Origin: CAXTKD01 sp964244885
Lineage (GTDB): Bacteria; Pseudomonadota; Alphaproteobacteria; Sphingomonadales; Sphingomonadaceae
Length of the DNA: 64,000 nucleotides
Direction of reading: 5' to 3'
NCBI GenBank assembly: GCA_964244885.1
Contig: CAXTKD010000010.1
Coordinates: forward strand, 57,951-121,950
Both the position numbers and the translations under genes were made by a program. The notes under the pieces were generated by a model. It saw nothing but the letters and a program-made list of their open reading frames with translations. It was not told the origin of the DNA and ran no database searches. Each line of letters opens with the position of its first letter. The first letter of the stretch is position 1. Of the stretch, positions 50,109-59,612 are shown piece by piece.

Positions 50109-51080
50109 ATGGCATCACCTCTTTCGACCAGACTGATAAGCGGCGCGGTCGCGCTGGCGCTCGGCGCGATGGCGGCTTCCGCTTCGGCCCAGGCCCCGAT
50201 CCTCAGCCTCTACGACCAGCCGAAATACGCCGCGATCCTCGTCGACGCGAAGACCGGTGAGGTTCTCTACTCGCGCCGCGCCGATGCGGCGCGCGCGCCC
50301 GCGTCGATCACGAAGGTGATGACGATGTACCTGGCGTTCGAGGCGCTGGCGAAGGGCGAGCTGCGGCTCGACGAGCGCATTCCCATGTCGTGGCACGCGA
50401 TCAACCAGGCGCCGTCGCGCCTCGGCCTCGGGCGCGGCCAGAAGATCGACCTCGACGATGCGATGCGGGTCATCGCCACCAAGTCGGCGAACGACGTCGC
50501 GGTGGCGCTCGCCGAGCGGCTCGGCGGCAGCGAGCAGCACTTCGCCGAGATGATGAACGCCAAGGCGCGCGAGCTCGGCATGCGCAACACCAATTTCGTC
50601 AACGCGACCGGCCTGCCGAGCCCGTCGCACGAAACGACGGCGCGCGACCTCGCCCTGCTGTCGATGGCGCTGCTCAAGAACTACCCCAAATATTACGCCT
50701 ATTTCAGCCAGCAGCAGTACGAGTACGGCAAGCTCAAATGGGCGAACCACAACCACCTGCTCGGCAAGCTCCCCGGCTGTGACGGCATCAAGACCGGCTA
50801 CACCGCCGCCGCCGGCTACACGCTCGCCGCATCGGCGCAGCGCGACGGGCGGCGGCTGGTCGCGGTGGTGCTGGGCGGGCCGAGCGGCAATGCCCGCGAC
50901 GGCAACGTCACCGCGCTGATCGACGCGGGCTTCGACGTGCTGAAGCGCCGCGCCAACGGCGAGCGAGCGACCGTCGCGGCGAGCCTCGACGAGCCCAACG
51001 ACTTCGCCGGCTTCGACTCGCCGACGATCGCCGGCGGCGAGGAGTTCGCGCGCGGCGGCGCGCCCGGCACCCGCCGCTAG
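50109..51080 (+). CDS. D-alanyl-D-alanine carboxypeptidase (low-molecular-weight PBP)
   Basis: Trims the terminal D-Ala from peptidoglycan stem peptides in the periplasm. 323 residues from the ATG at 50109. Signal peptide to about residue 28 (AASASAQA). Active-site motifs: SITK with nucleophile Ser66 and Lys69, SAN near 126, KTG near 220 (DGIKTGYTAAAGY). The C-terminal beta domain of DacA-type enzymes is short or absent, as in DacF-like members. Confidence 0.92.
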   Translation: MASPLSTRLISGAVALALGAMAASASAQAPILSLYDQPKYAAILVDAKTGEVLYSRRADAARAPASITKVMTMYLAFEALAKGELRLDERIPMSWHAINQAPSRLGLGRGQKIDLDDAMRVIATKSANDVAVALAERLGGSEQHFAEMMNAKARELGMRNTNFVNATGLPSPSHETTARDLALLSMALLKNYPKYYAYFSQQQYEYGKLKWANHNHLLGKLPGCDGIKTGYTAAAGYTLAASAQRDGRRLVAVVLGGPSGNARDGNVTALIDAGFDVLKRRANGERATVAASLDEPNDFAGFDSPTIAGGEEFARGGAPGTRR

Positions 51081-51101
51081 GTTCGTGCGTTCAGCCGGAC
51101 G

Positions 51102-52025
51102 ATGCCGGCAACCAGGACAAGCAAGACAGCCGCCGCCATTCGCGTCCTGATCAACGCGGACGGCGGAACCGTGAAGGCGGTTGGCGTCGACAAGCAGCGC
51201 GCGCTGATCGTCGCGTCGTTCAAGCGCCACGGCATCGCGGCGAAGGTCGAGGCGGTGGAAGGCTCGGAGATTCCGAAGGCCGTCAAGCGCGGCACGGGGC
51301 CGGTCGTGGTCGGCGGCGGCGACGGCAGCATCGCGGCGGCGGCGGGCGTGCTCGCCGGAACCGACCGGGTGCTCGGCGTCCTGCCGCTGGGCACGCTCAA
51401 CCATTTCGCCAAGGACCTTGGCATCACCGATCTCGACGCGGCGGTGGACGCCATCGCGGTCGTCTCGGTCGTCTCGGTTGATGTCGGCGAAGTGTGCGGC
51501 CGGGTCTTCATCAACAACTCGTCGATCGGCTTCTATCCGCAGATGGTCGCCGAACGGACGCGCGAGCAGCGTGCCTCCGGCCTGCCGAAATGGCCGGCGA
51601 TGGCGCTCGCCGCGCTTCGCACGCTGAAACGCTTCCCGCGCCACCGCCTGTCGATCCGGGTCGAGGGGCGCGAACGGCCGACCGTCACGCCCTGCGTCTT
51701 CATCGGCAACAATGACTACGAGCTCGCGGGCCTCAGCGTCGGCAAGCGGCGGACACTCGATGGCGGAGGACTGTTCCTCCTCGTCGTCAACGGCCGGAGC
51801 CTGTGGAGCCTCGCCGGACTGACCATCCGCGCGGCGGTCGGCCGAGTCGAGCAGGCCAAGGACATCGACGTCATCACCGGCGTCCCGCATCTCACCATCG
51901 AAAGCCACGCCTCGCATCTCGACGTCTCGCTCGACGGCGAGGTGACTCGGATGGCGACGCCGCTCGACTACGCCATCCGCCCCAAGGCGCTCCGCGTCTT
52001 CGCGCCCGTGAAGCGGCCTACTTGA
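51102..52025 (+). CDS. diacylglycerol kinase-like lipid kinase
   Basis: 307 residues of the DAGK catalytic family. The nucleotide-binding motif GGGDGS is at 71-76, followed by LGVLPLGTLNHFAKDLGI near 89-106. The second domain has SIGFYPQMV and CVFIGNNDYELAG near 200. It phosphorylates a lipid with ATP, the lipid being unknown. Its stop overlaps the next start (TGATG), so it is coupled to the phosphoesterase gene. Confidence 0.88.
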   Translation: MPATRTSKTAAAIRVLINADGGTVKAVGVDKQRALIVASFKRHGIAAKVEAVEGSEIPKAVKRGTGPVVVGGGDGSIAAAAGVLAGTDRVLGVLPLGTLNHFAKDLGITDLDAAVDAIAVVSVVSVDVGEVCGRVFINNSSIGFYPQMVAERTREQRASGLPKWPAMALAALRTLKRFPRHRLSIRVEGRERPTVTPCVFIGNNDYELAGLSVGKRRTLDGGGLFLLVVNGRSLWSLAGLTIRAAVGRVEQAKDIDVITGVPHLTIESHASHLDVSLDGEVTRMATPLDYAIRPKALRVFAPVKRPT

Positions 52026-52861
52026 TGCGCCGGATCGCCCAGCTCTCCGATCTCCACTTCGGCCGCCACGACCCGGCCGTGGTCGAGGCGCTCCTGGCGG
52101 CGGTCGTCGAGGACAAGCCCGATCTCGTCGTCGTCAGCGGCGACCTCACCCAGCGCGCCCGCCGCGCCGAGTTCCGCGCCGCCGCCGCGTTCCTCGGCCG
52201 CCTGCGCGAGGCGGGCCTGCGCGTGCTCGCCGTCCCGGGCAACCACGACATCCCGTTCTACGATGTTCTCCGCCGCTTCCTCGATCCCCTCGGCCGCTAC
52301 CAGCGCTACATCGACCGGGACCTCTTCCCTTATGTCGCCGACGAGGAGCTGGCGGTCCTCGGCATCAACACGGCGCGATCGCTGACCTTCAAGGACGGCC
52401 GGGTCAACGCGCAGCAGATGGAGCGCATGGCGCGCAGCTTCGCCGCCGCCGGCCCGCAAGCGACGCGCGTCCTCGTCACCCACCACCCGCTCGTCGCGCT
52501 GCCGTGGGGCGAGGAGGGCGAGACGCTCGACGCCGCCGGCCGCTCCGCCGCGACGCTCACCGCGGCGATGGCGGCGGGCGTCCAGCTGCTGCTCGCCGGC
52601 CACCACCATCGGCCGTTCAGCGGCGCGGCGGCGGGCTTCGTCGCGGAGGGCGATCGCCTGCTCGTCGTCCAGGCGGGCACCTCGACCTCGACCCGCACCC
52701 GCGACCACGCCAACAGCTTTAACCGGATCGACATCGACGGCGACACGCTGACCATCCTCGTCCGCGAATGGGACGGCGCGCGCTTCTCCGCCGACGAGGG
52801 CGAGCGCTATCATAGGGCCGGAGGCCGCTGGCGTCCGGTGGAGAAGAAAGCGCTCGCCTAG
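52025..52861 (+). CDS. calcineurin-like metallophosphoesterase
   Basis: 278 residues. The dinuclear metal site is complete: DLHFGRHD near 9-16, SGDLTQRA near 40, PGNHD near 73, THHPLVALPWG near 149 and AGHHHRPF near 194. Such proteins hydrolyse cyclic nucleotides or phospholipid-derived esters. Coupling to a lipid kinase suggests a lipid or nucleotide phosphate substrate (inference). The ATG at 52025 overlaps the previous stop by one base. Confidence 0.9.
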   Translation: MRRIAQLSDLHFGRHDPAVVEALLAAVVEDKPDLVVVSGDLTQRARRAEFRAAAAFLGRLREAGLRVLAVPGNHDIPFYDVLRRFLDPLGRYQRYIDRDLFPYVADEELAVLGINTARSLTFKDGRVNAQQMERMARSFAAAGPQATRVLVTHHPLVALPWGEEGETLDAAGRSAATLTAAMAAGVQLLLAGHHHRPFSGAAAGFVAEGDRLLVVQAGTSTSTRTRDHANSFNRIDIDGDTLTILVREWDGARFSADEGERYHRAGGRWRPVEKKALA

Positions 52862-52919
52862 CGGCCTGGAACGCCCATCCGGCTGGCGCGTTGGGCCGCG
52901 AACTCTCCAGCATTTTGCG

Positions 52920-53096
52920 ATGGATTACGGCATGTCCGACGACAGGCAAGCTATTGGCGCAAGCTCGATCGGCGTTCGCCGCGTCGCCGGCGTGCCGGCC
53001 ATCTGCCCCGCCTGCGACGGCACCGGGCGGCTCGGCCGCGCGGCCTGCCCGGACTGCCAGGGCTCCGGCCGCGCGCCGTCCCGCCGGCGGGGCTGA
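52920..53096 (+). CDS. tiny DnaJ-like zinc-ribbon protein
   Basis: 58 residues from the ATG at 52920 (a second ATG at 52932 gives 54). The C-terminal half holds CPACDGTGRLGRAACPDCQG and SG, that is two CxxC(x)GxG repeats 12 residues apart, as in one zinc centre of the DnaJ cysteine-rich domain. The rest is short and polar, with an Arg-rich end. It would bind one zinc and could act in protein quality control or RNA binding (inference). It lies between the phosphoesterase gene and the glutathione peroxidase gene, all on the same strand. Confidence 0.68.
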   Translation: MDYGMSDDRQAIGASSIGVRRVAGVPAICPACDGTGRLGRAACPDCQGSGRAPSRRRG

Positions 53097-53136
53097 AGGC
53101 TTTATTCGAGTGGCGATTCATGCTCCACTCGCGGGT

Positions 53137-53616
53137 ATGACAAGCCTCTACGATTTCACCGCCGAACGTCTCGAAGGCGGGTCCGCGCCGCTCGCCGATT
53201 GGCGCGGCAAGGTGCTGCTGATCGTCAACACCGCGAGCAAGTGCGGCTTCACCCCGCAATATGCGGGCCTGCAGTCGCTCCACGACCGCTACGGCGCCCA
53301 AGGCTTCGAAGTTCTCGGTTTCCCGTGCAACCAGTTCGGCGGGCAGGAGCCCGGCGAAGCTCATGAGATCGGCGCCTTCTGCGAGCGCAACTACGGCGTC
53401 GGGTTTCCGATGTTCGCCAAGGTCGACGTCAACGGGGACGCCGCCGCTCCGCTGTTCGTTCACCTGAAGGCCGAAGCGCCGGGCATCCTCGGCAGCAAGG
53501 GCATCAAGTGGAACTTCACCAAGTTCCTGATCGACCGCCAGGGCCGGGCGGTCGAGCGTTTCGCGCCGACCACCAAGCCCGAGGATATCGCGCCGGCGAT
53601 CGAAAAGCTGCTTTGA
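53137..53616 (+). CDS. glutathione peroxidase family thiol peroxidase
   Basis: 159 residues from the ATG at 53137. Catalytic tetrad of the family: Cys36 in NTASKCGFT, Gln in FPCNQFGGQE near 70, and WNFTKFLID near 126-134 (Trp, Asn). A Cys replaces selenocysteine, as in bacterial BsaA/BtuE-type enzymes, which mostly use thioredoxin to reduce peroxides. No signal peptide. Its stop overlaps the DUF952 start. Confidence 0.94.
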   Translation: MTSLYDFTAERLEGGSAPLADWRGKVLLIVNTASKCGFTPQYAGLQSLHDRYGAQGFEVLGFPCNQFGGQEPGEAHEIGAFCERNYGVGFPMFAKVDVNGDAAAPLFVHLKAEAPGILGSKGIKWNFTKFLIDRQGRAVERFAPTTKPEDIAPAIEKLL

Positions 53617-53942
53617 CGGCGGTCTTCAAGATCCTGACCGCCGATCAATGGTCGGCGATGCGGGCGCTCGGCCGCTTCGATGGCTCGCCCGCCGATCTCG
53701 CCGACGGCTTCATCCACCTCTCCGCCGCCGATCAGGTCGCCGGCACCGCCGCGAAGCATTTCGCCGGGCAGGAAGGCCTGATGCTGCTGACGGTCGACAC
53801 CGATCGCTTGGGCAGCGCACTGCGTTGGGAGCCATCGCGCGGCGGGGCGCTCTTCCCGCACCTCTATGCACCGCTCGACCTGGCTGATGTGGACGAGATT
53901 GGATCTTTCTACAGCTTGCCAGTAGCGCCGCCGACGCCATAG
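53613..53942 (+). CDS. DUF952 family protein
   Basis: 109 residues from a TTG at 53613 overlapping the previous stop (TTGA). The DUF952 pattern is clear: FKILTADQW near 5-13, DGFIHLSAADQVAGTAAKHF near 31-50, LHWEPS-like LRWEPS near 69 and FPHLYAPLDLADV near 81-93. Function unknown, and the conserved His/Ser pocket suggests a small enzyme. Translationally coupled to the glutathione peroxidase. Confidence 0.86.
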   Translation: MTAVFKILTADQWSAMRALGRFDGSPADLADGFIHLSAADQVAGTAAKHFAGQEGLMLLTVDTDRLGSALRWEPSRGGALFPHLYAPLDLADVDEIGSFYSLPVAPPTP

Positions 53943-53970
53943 TGCCGCCAAACCGAAAAGGGAGTCGCGC

Positions 53971-55380
53971 GTGAGGGGACAATGGCTGGCCGCGGTCGGG
54001 GCCGTGGCGCTTTCGGCGCAAGTTCTGGCGCAGGCGCCGAGGCCGGATCAAGCGGCGTTCCGCGATCTCTACAAGGAGCTGGTCGAAACCAACACCACGC
54101 TTTCGGCCGGCAGCTGCACCGTTGCTGCGGAGAAGATGGCCGCGCGCCTGACCGCCGCGGGCTATCCCGCTGCCGACGTCCGCATCCTGACTCCCGCCGA
54201 GAACCCCAGGTTCGGCAACCTCGCCGCCGTGCTGCCCGGCACCAGCAAGAAGCTCAAGCCTGTCTTGCTGCTGGCGCATATCGACGTCGTCGAGGCCAAC
54301 CGCGCGGATTGGGAGCGCGACCCGTTCACGCTGGTCGAGGAGGACGGCTATTTCTACGCGCGGGGCGCTTCGGACGACAAGGCGATGGCCTCGGTCTTCG
54401 TCGACTCGATGGTCCGCTACAAACAGGCGGGGTACAAGCCGGCGCGGACCATCAAGCTCGCGCTGACCTGCGGCGAGGAGACGCCCGGCACCTTCGACGG
54501 CGCGCGCTGGCTGGTGCAGAACCACCGCGACGCGGTCGACGCCGCCTTCGCGCTCAACGAGGGTGCGGGCGGGCGGCTCGACGACGCCGGCAAGCCGGTG
54601 TCGCTCGGCATCCAGGCGGGCGAGAAGGTCTATCAGGACTTCGAGCTGACGGTGACCAACAAGGGTGGCCACAGCTCGGCGCCGGTCAAGGACAATGCGA
54701 TCACCGCGCTGTCGGCGGCACTGGTCAGGATCGGCGCCTATGACTTCCCGGTCTCGGTCAACGCCGCGACCAAGGGCTTCTTCGGCAAGTCGGCGGCGCT
54801 CACCCCCGGCGCGATCAGCACCGACATGAAGGCGATCGGCGCCGGAACCGCCGACGCGGCGGCTTATGCCCGCATCTCGACGTCCAGCGCGAGCTGGAAC
54901 AGCATGCTGCGGACGACTTGCGTCCCGACCATGGTCAGCGCGGGCCACGCGCCCAACGCGCTGCCGCAGCGCGCCACGGGCAACGTCAACTGCCGCATCC
55001 TGCCCGGCGTCGATATCGAGTCGGTGCGCGCCGAGCTGACGCAAGTGGCGAACGATCCGCGCGTCTCGGTCAAGGCGACCGGCGCCCCCGGCACCCAGAC
55101 CGTTCCGCCCGCGCTGACGCCCGAGATTACCGGCCCCGCAGAGAAGGCGGCGGCGAAGATCTGGCCCGGCGTCCCGCTGGTCCCGGCGATGTCGACCGGC
55201 GCGACCGACGGCCGCTTTCTCAACGCCGCGGGCATCCCGACCTACGGCCTGTCCGGCATGTTCTCTAACGCCGAGGGCACGCACGCCCACGGCCTCAACG
55301 AGCGCATCCGCGTCCGCTCGCTCTACGAGGGCCGCGATTTCCTTTACGACGTGGTCAAGCTTTATGCCGGAGGGCGCTGA
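53971..55380 (+). CDS. exported M20/M28-type zinc peptidase
   Basis: 469 residues from a GTG at 53971. Signal peptide to about residue 20 (SAQVLAQA). M20 architecture: LLLAHIDVVEA near 98-108 (His, Asp), YARGASDDKAM near 128-138, GEETPG near 170 with catalytic and metal Glu, an inserted dimerisation domain near 210-330, and the C-terminal GTHAHGLNE with the last His near 445. It cleaves peptides or N-acyl amino acids in the periplasm. The next gene starts 2 bp later. Confidence 0.92.
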   Translation: MRGQWLAAVGAVALSAQVLAQAPRPDQAAFRDLYKELVETNTTLSAGSCTVAAEKMAARLTAAGYPAADVRILTPAENPRFGNLAAVLPGTSKKLKPVLLLAHIDVVEANRADWERDPFTLVEEDGYFYARGASDDKAMASVFVDSMVRYKQAGYKPARTIKLALTCGEETPGTFDGARWLVQNHRDAVDAAFALNEGAGGRLDDAGKPVSLGIQAGEKVYQDFELTVTNKGGHSSAPVKDNAITALSAALVRIGAYDFPVSVNAATKGFFGKSAALTPGAISTDMKAIGAGTADAAAYARISTSSASWNSMLRTTCVPTMVSAGHAPNALPQRATGNVNCRILPGVDIESVRAELTQVANDPRVSVKATGAPGTQTVPPALTPEITGPAEKAAAKIWPGVPLVPAMSTGATDGRFLNAAGIPTYGLSGMFSNAEGTHAHGLNERIRVRSLYEGRDFLYDVVKLYAGGR

Positions 55381-55381
55381 G

Positions 55382-57223
55382 ATGGACCGCCGCGATGTCC
55401 TGGCGTCGGCGGGTGCTCTGGCGCTCGTCGGTTTCCTGCCCGCCTCGGCCTTCGCGGCGGAGGCGCCGAAGATCGCGACCGGCACGGCCGAGGACGCGCG
55501 GCTGGCGGCGATGCTCGACCGCTTCTTCTACAATATGCTCGACGACAGTCCCGAGCGCGCGACCGGCGCCGGGCTCGACAAGGGCCGGCGAGCGCCGCTC
55601 CGCGCCCGGCTCGACGATTATTCCGCCGCTGGGGCCGGCCGGCGCCTCGCCGAGACCAAGGCCCGGCTGACCCAGCTTCGCGGCATCGACCGCGCCAGGT
55701 TGAGCCCGCCGTGGCGAATCAACTTCGATGTCATCGACTACCAGTTGAGCACCGCCGTGACCGCGGGCGAGCGCTTCAAATATGGCAGCACCGCCGGCTA
55801 TCACGCGCCCTATGTGCTGAGCCAGCTCACCGGCCCCTATCAGGACATCCCCGACTTCCTCGACTCGCGCCATCCGATCGCCGACGCGTCGGACGCCGAC
55901 GCCTATCTTTCGCGCCTGCGCGCCTTCGCGCGCGCCATCGACACCAGCAGCGACCGCCAGCGCGAGGACGCCGCGAAAGGCGTGTTCGCGCCCGACTTCA
56001 TCCTCGACACGACGCTGCTCCAGCTGAAGGCGCTGCGCGACGTGCCCGCGTCGAGCACCATCCTCGTCGGCTCGCTTGCCCGCCGCGCGAAGGAAAAGGG
56101 GCTTTCGGACGATTACGCGAAGCAGGCCGAGGCGATCGTCGCGACGCGCGTCTTCCCGGCGCTCGACAGGCAGATCGCGCTGGTCACGCAGCTTCGCGCC
56201 AAGGCGAGCCACGAGCCCGGCGTCTGGCGGCTGCCCGACGGAGAGGCCTATTACGCCAGCGCGCTCCATGCGCTCACCACCACCGACATGACGCCGGAGG
56301 AGGTCCACCAAATGGGCCTCGACCAGGTCGCGCAGATCACCGCGCGGCTCGAGACCATCCTCGCCGCGCAGGGGCTGACGCAGGGCACCGTCGGCGCGCG
56401 CCTCGTGGCGCTCAACGACCGGCCCGACCAACTGTTCGCCAATACCGACGAGGGCCGCGCCGCGCTGCTCGACTCGCTCAACGACCAGATCGCCGCGACC
56501 TACAAGCGCCTGCCCGAGCTGTTCGCGACGCTTCCCAAGGCCAGGGTCGAGGTGCGGCGCGTTCCGGTGTTCATCCAGGACGGCTCGCCCGGCGGCTATT
56601 ATAACGGCGCTCCGCTCGATGGCTCGCAGCCGGCGATCTACTATATCAACCTGAAGGACACGCACGACCGGCCGAAGTTCGGCCTGCCGACCCTGACGCA
56701 TCACGAGGCGGTGCCGGGCCACCACCTTCAGATCAGCCTGTCGCAGGAATCGGCGACAATCCCGCTGCTCCGGAAGGGCGGCGGCTTCTCCGCTTACACT
56801 GAAGGCTGGGCGCTCTACGCCGAGCAGCTGACCTCGGAGATCGGCATGTACGCCGGCGATCCGCTCGGCGAGGCGGGCTATCTCCAGTCGCTGCTGTTCC
56901 GCGCGACGCGCCTCGTCGTCGATACGGGCATGCACCACAAGCGCTGGAGCCGCGAGAAGGCGACCGACACCATGATGGCGACGACGGGCATCGCGCGCCG
57001 CCGCGTGCAGGCGGAGATCGACCGCTACACCGTCTGGCCGGGCCAGGCGTGCAGCTACAAGGTCGGCCACGCGATGTGGGAGCGGCTTCGCGACCGCGCG
57101 AAGGCCAGGCTTGGCCCGCGTTTCGACATCAAGTGGTTCCACGAGGTGCTGCTCGACGGCGCGATGCCGCTCACCGTTCTGGAACGGGTGATCGACGCGC
57201 GGATCGCGGCACGAATGGCGTGA
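55382..57223 (+). CDS. DUF885 family zinc hydrolase with Tat-like signal
   Basis: 613 residues from the ATG at 55382, with GGAGG upstream inside the previous gene's end. The N-terminus MDRRDVLASAGALALVGFL has a twin Arg followed by a hydrophobic stretch, so Tat export is likely. The DUF885 zinc motif HHEAVPGHHLQ is near 439-449 with a further Glu (YTEGWALYAE) near 470. It is probably a carboxypeptidase-like enzyme and pairs with the M20 peptidase upstream. Confidence 0.9.
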   Translation: MDRRDVLASAGALALVGFLPASAFAAEAPKIATGTAEDARLAAMLDRFFYNMLDDSPERATGAGLDKGRRAPLRARLDDYSAAGAGRRLAETKARLTQLRGIDRARLSPPWRINFDVIDYQLSTAVTAGERFKYGSTAGYHAPYVLSQLTGPYQDIPDFLDSRHPIADASDADAYLSRLRAFARAIDTSSDRQREDAAKGVFAPDFILDTTLLQLKALRDVPASSTILVGSLARRAKEKGLSDDYAKQAEAIVATRVFPALDRQIALVTQLRAKASHEPGVWRLPDGEAYYASALHALTTTDMTPEEVHQMGLDQVAQITARLETILAAQGLTQGTVGARLVALNDRPDQLFANTDEGRAALLDSLNDQIAATYKRLPELFATLPKARVEVRRVPVFIQDGSPGGYYNGAPLDGSQPAIYYINLKDTHDRPKFGLPTLTHHEAVPGHHLQISLSQESATIPLLRKGGGFSAYTEGWALYAEQLTSEIGMYAGDPLGEAGYLQSLLFRATRLVVDTGMHHKRWSREKATDTMMATTGIARRRVQAEIDRYTVWPGQACSYKVGHAMWERLRDRAKARLGPRFDIKWFHEVLLDGAMPLTVLERVIDARIAARMA

Positions 57224-57306
57224 CGCTGAGTTAACGCGGTGAAAAGGTCCGCCCGTTTAGGGTAGGCGATTGGCCAGGCGGCCGGAAAGGATCAGGCTCC
57301 TTCAGG

Positions 57307-58791
57307 ATGACGGGCGACGGATTATCGGCGTGGAGCGGCGAGTTCGTGTCTCGCGATCGCGAAGCCGCGTTCCGCGCCGCGCACGTTGACGAATGGGTGC
57401 GCCACGCCCGCCTCGCCTTCATCCTGTCGGCGATCCTCAACGCGCTGTCGCTGGTCAGCGACTGGCGGTTCGCCGGAACGCCGCATTTCTGGGTGGCGAT
57501 CCCGGCGCGGGCGCTGGTCATCGCCTCGGCGCTCGCCTGCCTTTACGCCGTGCGCCGCGCCGCGACCCCCGCGGCGGTCGAGGCGGTGCTGGTGACCTGG
57601 ATGGCGCTCACCGGGATCGGGGTCGGCCTGCTGGTCACCGCGCATACCGACATCGCGCTGTTCGTCGTGCTGCTGCTTCCGGCGCTTTATTATCTCGCGG
57701 TTCCGGTGGCCTTCCGCTGGACCTTCGCGGGGGGCGCATTCGCCAGTCTGGGCATGCTCGCCGCCTTCCTGCTACCGCACCCGCCGTCGACCGCGCTCGG
57801 GCTGACGCTCGCGGTGGTGATGCTCAACGCCGCGCTGATTCTTGTCGTGTCGCGCAACAATCGCCTGCGCCGCCTCGAGTGGGTCGCCGGCACCGAGCTC
57901 GCGGCGAGCCGGAAAAGCCTGGAGGATCTGTTCAACGCGGCGCCGGTGCCGCTGCTGATCACCCGGCTCGGCGACGGCAGCCTCGTCCGCTCGAACGACG
58001 CCGGCTATGCCTTCTTCGGCACGACGCCAGCCGATGCCGGCACCCATGGCGAGGGCCATGTCGACCCGACGACGCGCGTCCAGCTGCTCGACCAGGTGGC
58101 GCGGCACGGCCGCCTGTCGAGCTTCGAGAGCCGGATGCGCCTCGCCGACGGCTCGATCCGCGACGTCCTGCTGGCCGCGTCGCAGATCAAGGTCGGCGGC
58201 GAGGACTGCCTGATGACCGGCATGGTCGATATCACGACGCGCAAGGTTCTGGAGGCGCATCTGGAGCAGATGGCGACGACCGACGCCCTCACCGGCCTCG
58301 CCAACCGCACGCGCTTCTTCGCGGTCGCCGAGACCGAGATCCGCCGCGCCTCGCGCACCGGCAAGCCGCCGTCGCTGCTGATGATCGACCTCGACCATTT
58401 CAAGGACATCAACGACCAGCACGGCCACGAAGCCGGCGACCAGGCGCTGAAGGCGTTCGCCGATCTCGTCGTCGGCAAGGTCCGCGATCACGACACCGCC
58501 GCACGCCTTGGTGGCGAGGAGTTCGCGATCCTGCTCCCCGAGTCGAGCCTGGTCGATGCGTCGAGGCTCGCCGAGCGGCTTCGCACCGCGACCGAGGCGA
58601 TGCGGCTCGATTCGCTGCCGGCGCTGCGGCTGACCGTCAGCATCGGCGTGGCGCGCGTCGAGCCCGGCGAAACCGCGCCCGACGCGGCGCTGTCGCGCGC
58701 TGACCGCGCGCTCTACAAGGCCAAGCGCTCGGGCCGCAACCGCGTGTCGAGCGACCGCAAGGCCGACGCGGACGGCGCGCCGAAGCCCTGA
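57307..58791 (+). CDS. membrane PAS-GGDEF diguanylate cyclase
   Basis: 494 residues. Six transmembrane helices cover about 32-188, a PAS domain about 203-315 and a GGDEF domain about 325-485. The active-site loop is GGEEF near 401-405, with DLDHFKDINDQHGHEAGD near 363-380 for metal and substrate binding, so it should make c-di-GMP. An Arg-rich inhibitory site RxxD is not seen in the usual place. Its stop overlaps the next start (TGATG). Confidence 0.93.
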   Translation: MTGDGLSAWSGEFVSRDREAAFRAAHVDEWVRHARLAFILSAILNALSLVSDWRFAGTPHFWVAIPARALVIASALACLYAVRRAATPAAVEAVLVTWMALTGIGVGLLVTAHTDIALFVVLLLPALYYLAVPVAFRWTFAGGAFASLGMLAAFLLPHPPSTALGLTLAVVMLNAALILVVSRNNRLRRLEWVAGTELAASRKSLEDLFNAAPVPLLITRLGDGSLVRSNDAGYAFFGTTPADAGTHGEGHVDPTTRVQLLDQVARHGRLSSFESRMRLADGSIRDVLLAASQIKVGGEDCLMTGMVDITTRKVLEAHLEQMATTDALTGLANRTRFFAVAETEIRRASRTGKPPSLLMIDLDHFKDINDQHGHEAGDQALKAFADLVVGKVRDHDTAARLGGEEFAILLPESSLVDASRLAERLRTATEAMRLDSLPALRLTVSIGVARVEPGETAPDAALSRADRALYKAKRSGRNRVSSDRKADADGAPKP

Positions 58792-59594
58792 TGGCGGTCC
58801 TTCGCAACCTGTTTGGCGGCCGTCGCCCGCCCGCGCCGCGCGCTCCCGATGGCGCGCCGATCTACGCGGTCGGCGACATCCACGGCCGCGCCGACCTCCT
58901 CGCCGATCTGCTCGCGGCGATCGCCGGCGACGCGGGCGGTGCGCGCCACGAGCTGATCTTCCTCGGCGACTATGTCGATCGCGGCCCCGACTCGCGCGGC
59001 GTCATCGACCTGATCCTCGGCGCGTCGGCAAACCCGGCGGTCACCGCCGTGGCGATCAAGGGCAATCACGAGGAGGCGATGCTCGAGTTCCTCGCCGACG
59101 CGACCTTTGGCCCGGTGTGGGCGCAGCACGGCGGCGGCGCGACGCTCCTCTCCTATGGCGTCGAGCCGCCGAGCAACCGCATGGACCACGGCCAGTGGGA
59201 GCGCGCGCGTCTCGCGCTGCTCGGCGCGCTTCCGTCCGCGCACCTCGCCTTTCTGAACGGCCTTCAGCTGTTCGAGCGGCGCGGCGACTATCTGTTCGTC
59301 CACGCCGGCATCCGGCCGGGCGTTCCGCTCGAGGACCAGAGCGCGCGCGACATGATGTGGATCAGGCGGGAGTTCCTCGATCATGGCAAGCCGCTCGGCC
59401 ATGTCGTCGTCCACGGCCACACCCCCGAGTCCGAGCCGTTCGAGGGCGTCCACCGGATCGGCGTCGACACCGGCGCCTATTACTCGGGCCGGCTGACGGC
59501 GGTTCGCTTGAGCGGCGACACGCGTGGCTTCGTCCAGGCGAAGGGCGAGCGCGGCGCCTCGCGCGACCGCATCTCGGGATTCGCCCAGAGCTGA
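58791..59594 (+). CDS. PPP-type serine/threonine phosphatase or diadenosine tetraphosphatase-like protein
   Basis: 267 residues. Metal-site motifs YAVGDIHGRADLL near 25-37, FLGDYVDRGPDSRGV near 57-71, IKGNHEEAML near 87 and VHGHTPE near 205. It belongs to the bacterial PPP family with ApaH-like and PrpA-like members. The substrate may be a phosphoprotein or a dinucleotide. It is translationally coupled to the diguanylate cyclase. Confidence 0.9.
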   Translation: MAVLRNLFGGRRPPAPRAPDGAPIYAVGDIHGRADLLADLLAAIAGDAGGARHELIFLGDYVDRGPDSRGVIDLILGASANPAVTAVAIKGNHEEAMLEFLADATFGPVWAQHGGGATLLSYGVEPPSNRMDHGQWERARLALLGALPSAHLAFLNGLQLFERRGDYLFVHAGIRPGVPLEDQSARDMMWIRREFLDHGKPLGHVVVHGHTPESEPFEGVHRIGVDTGAYYSGRLTAVRLSGDTRGFVQAKGERGASRDRISGFAQS

Positions 59595-59595
59595 C

Positions 59596-59612
59596 TGTCG
59601 GCGGTTCTTACA
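59596..59612 (+). promoter_or_regulatory. 17-bp box TGT-N11-ACA, candidate enhancer site of PEP-CTERM gene 1
   Basis: TGTCGGCGGTTCTTACA, ending 64 bp before the -24 element of the first sigma-54 promoter. The second PEP-CTERM gene has a matching box (60201-60217) at 63 bp from its own -24 element. Same length and spacing in both copies point to an activator-binding site, such as for the PrsR-type regulator that is known to act with sigma-54 on PEP-CTERM genes. Confidence 0.6.
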
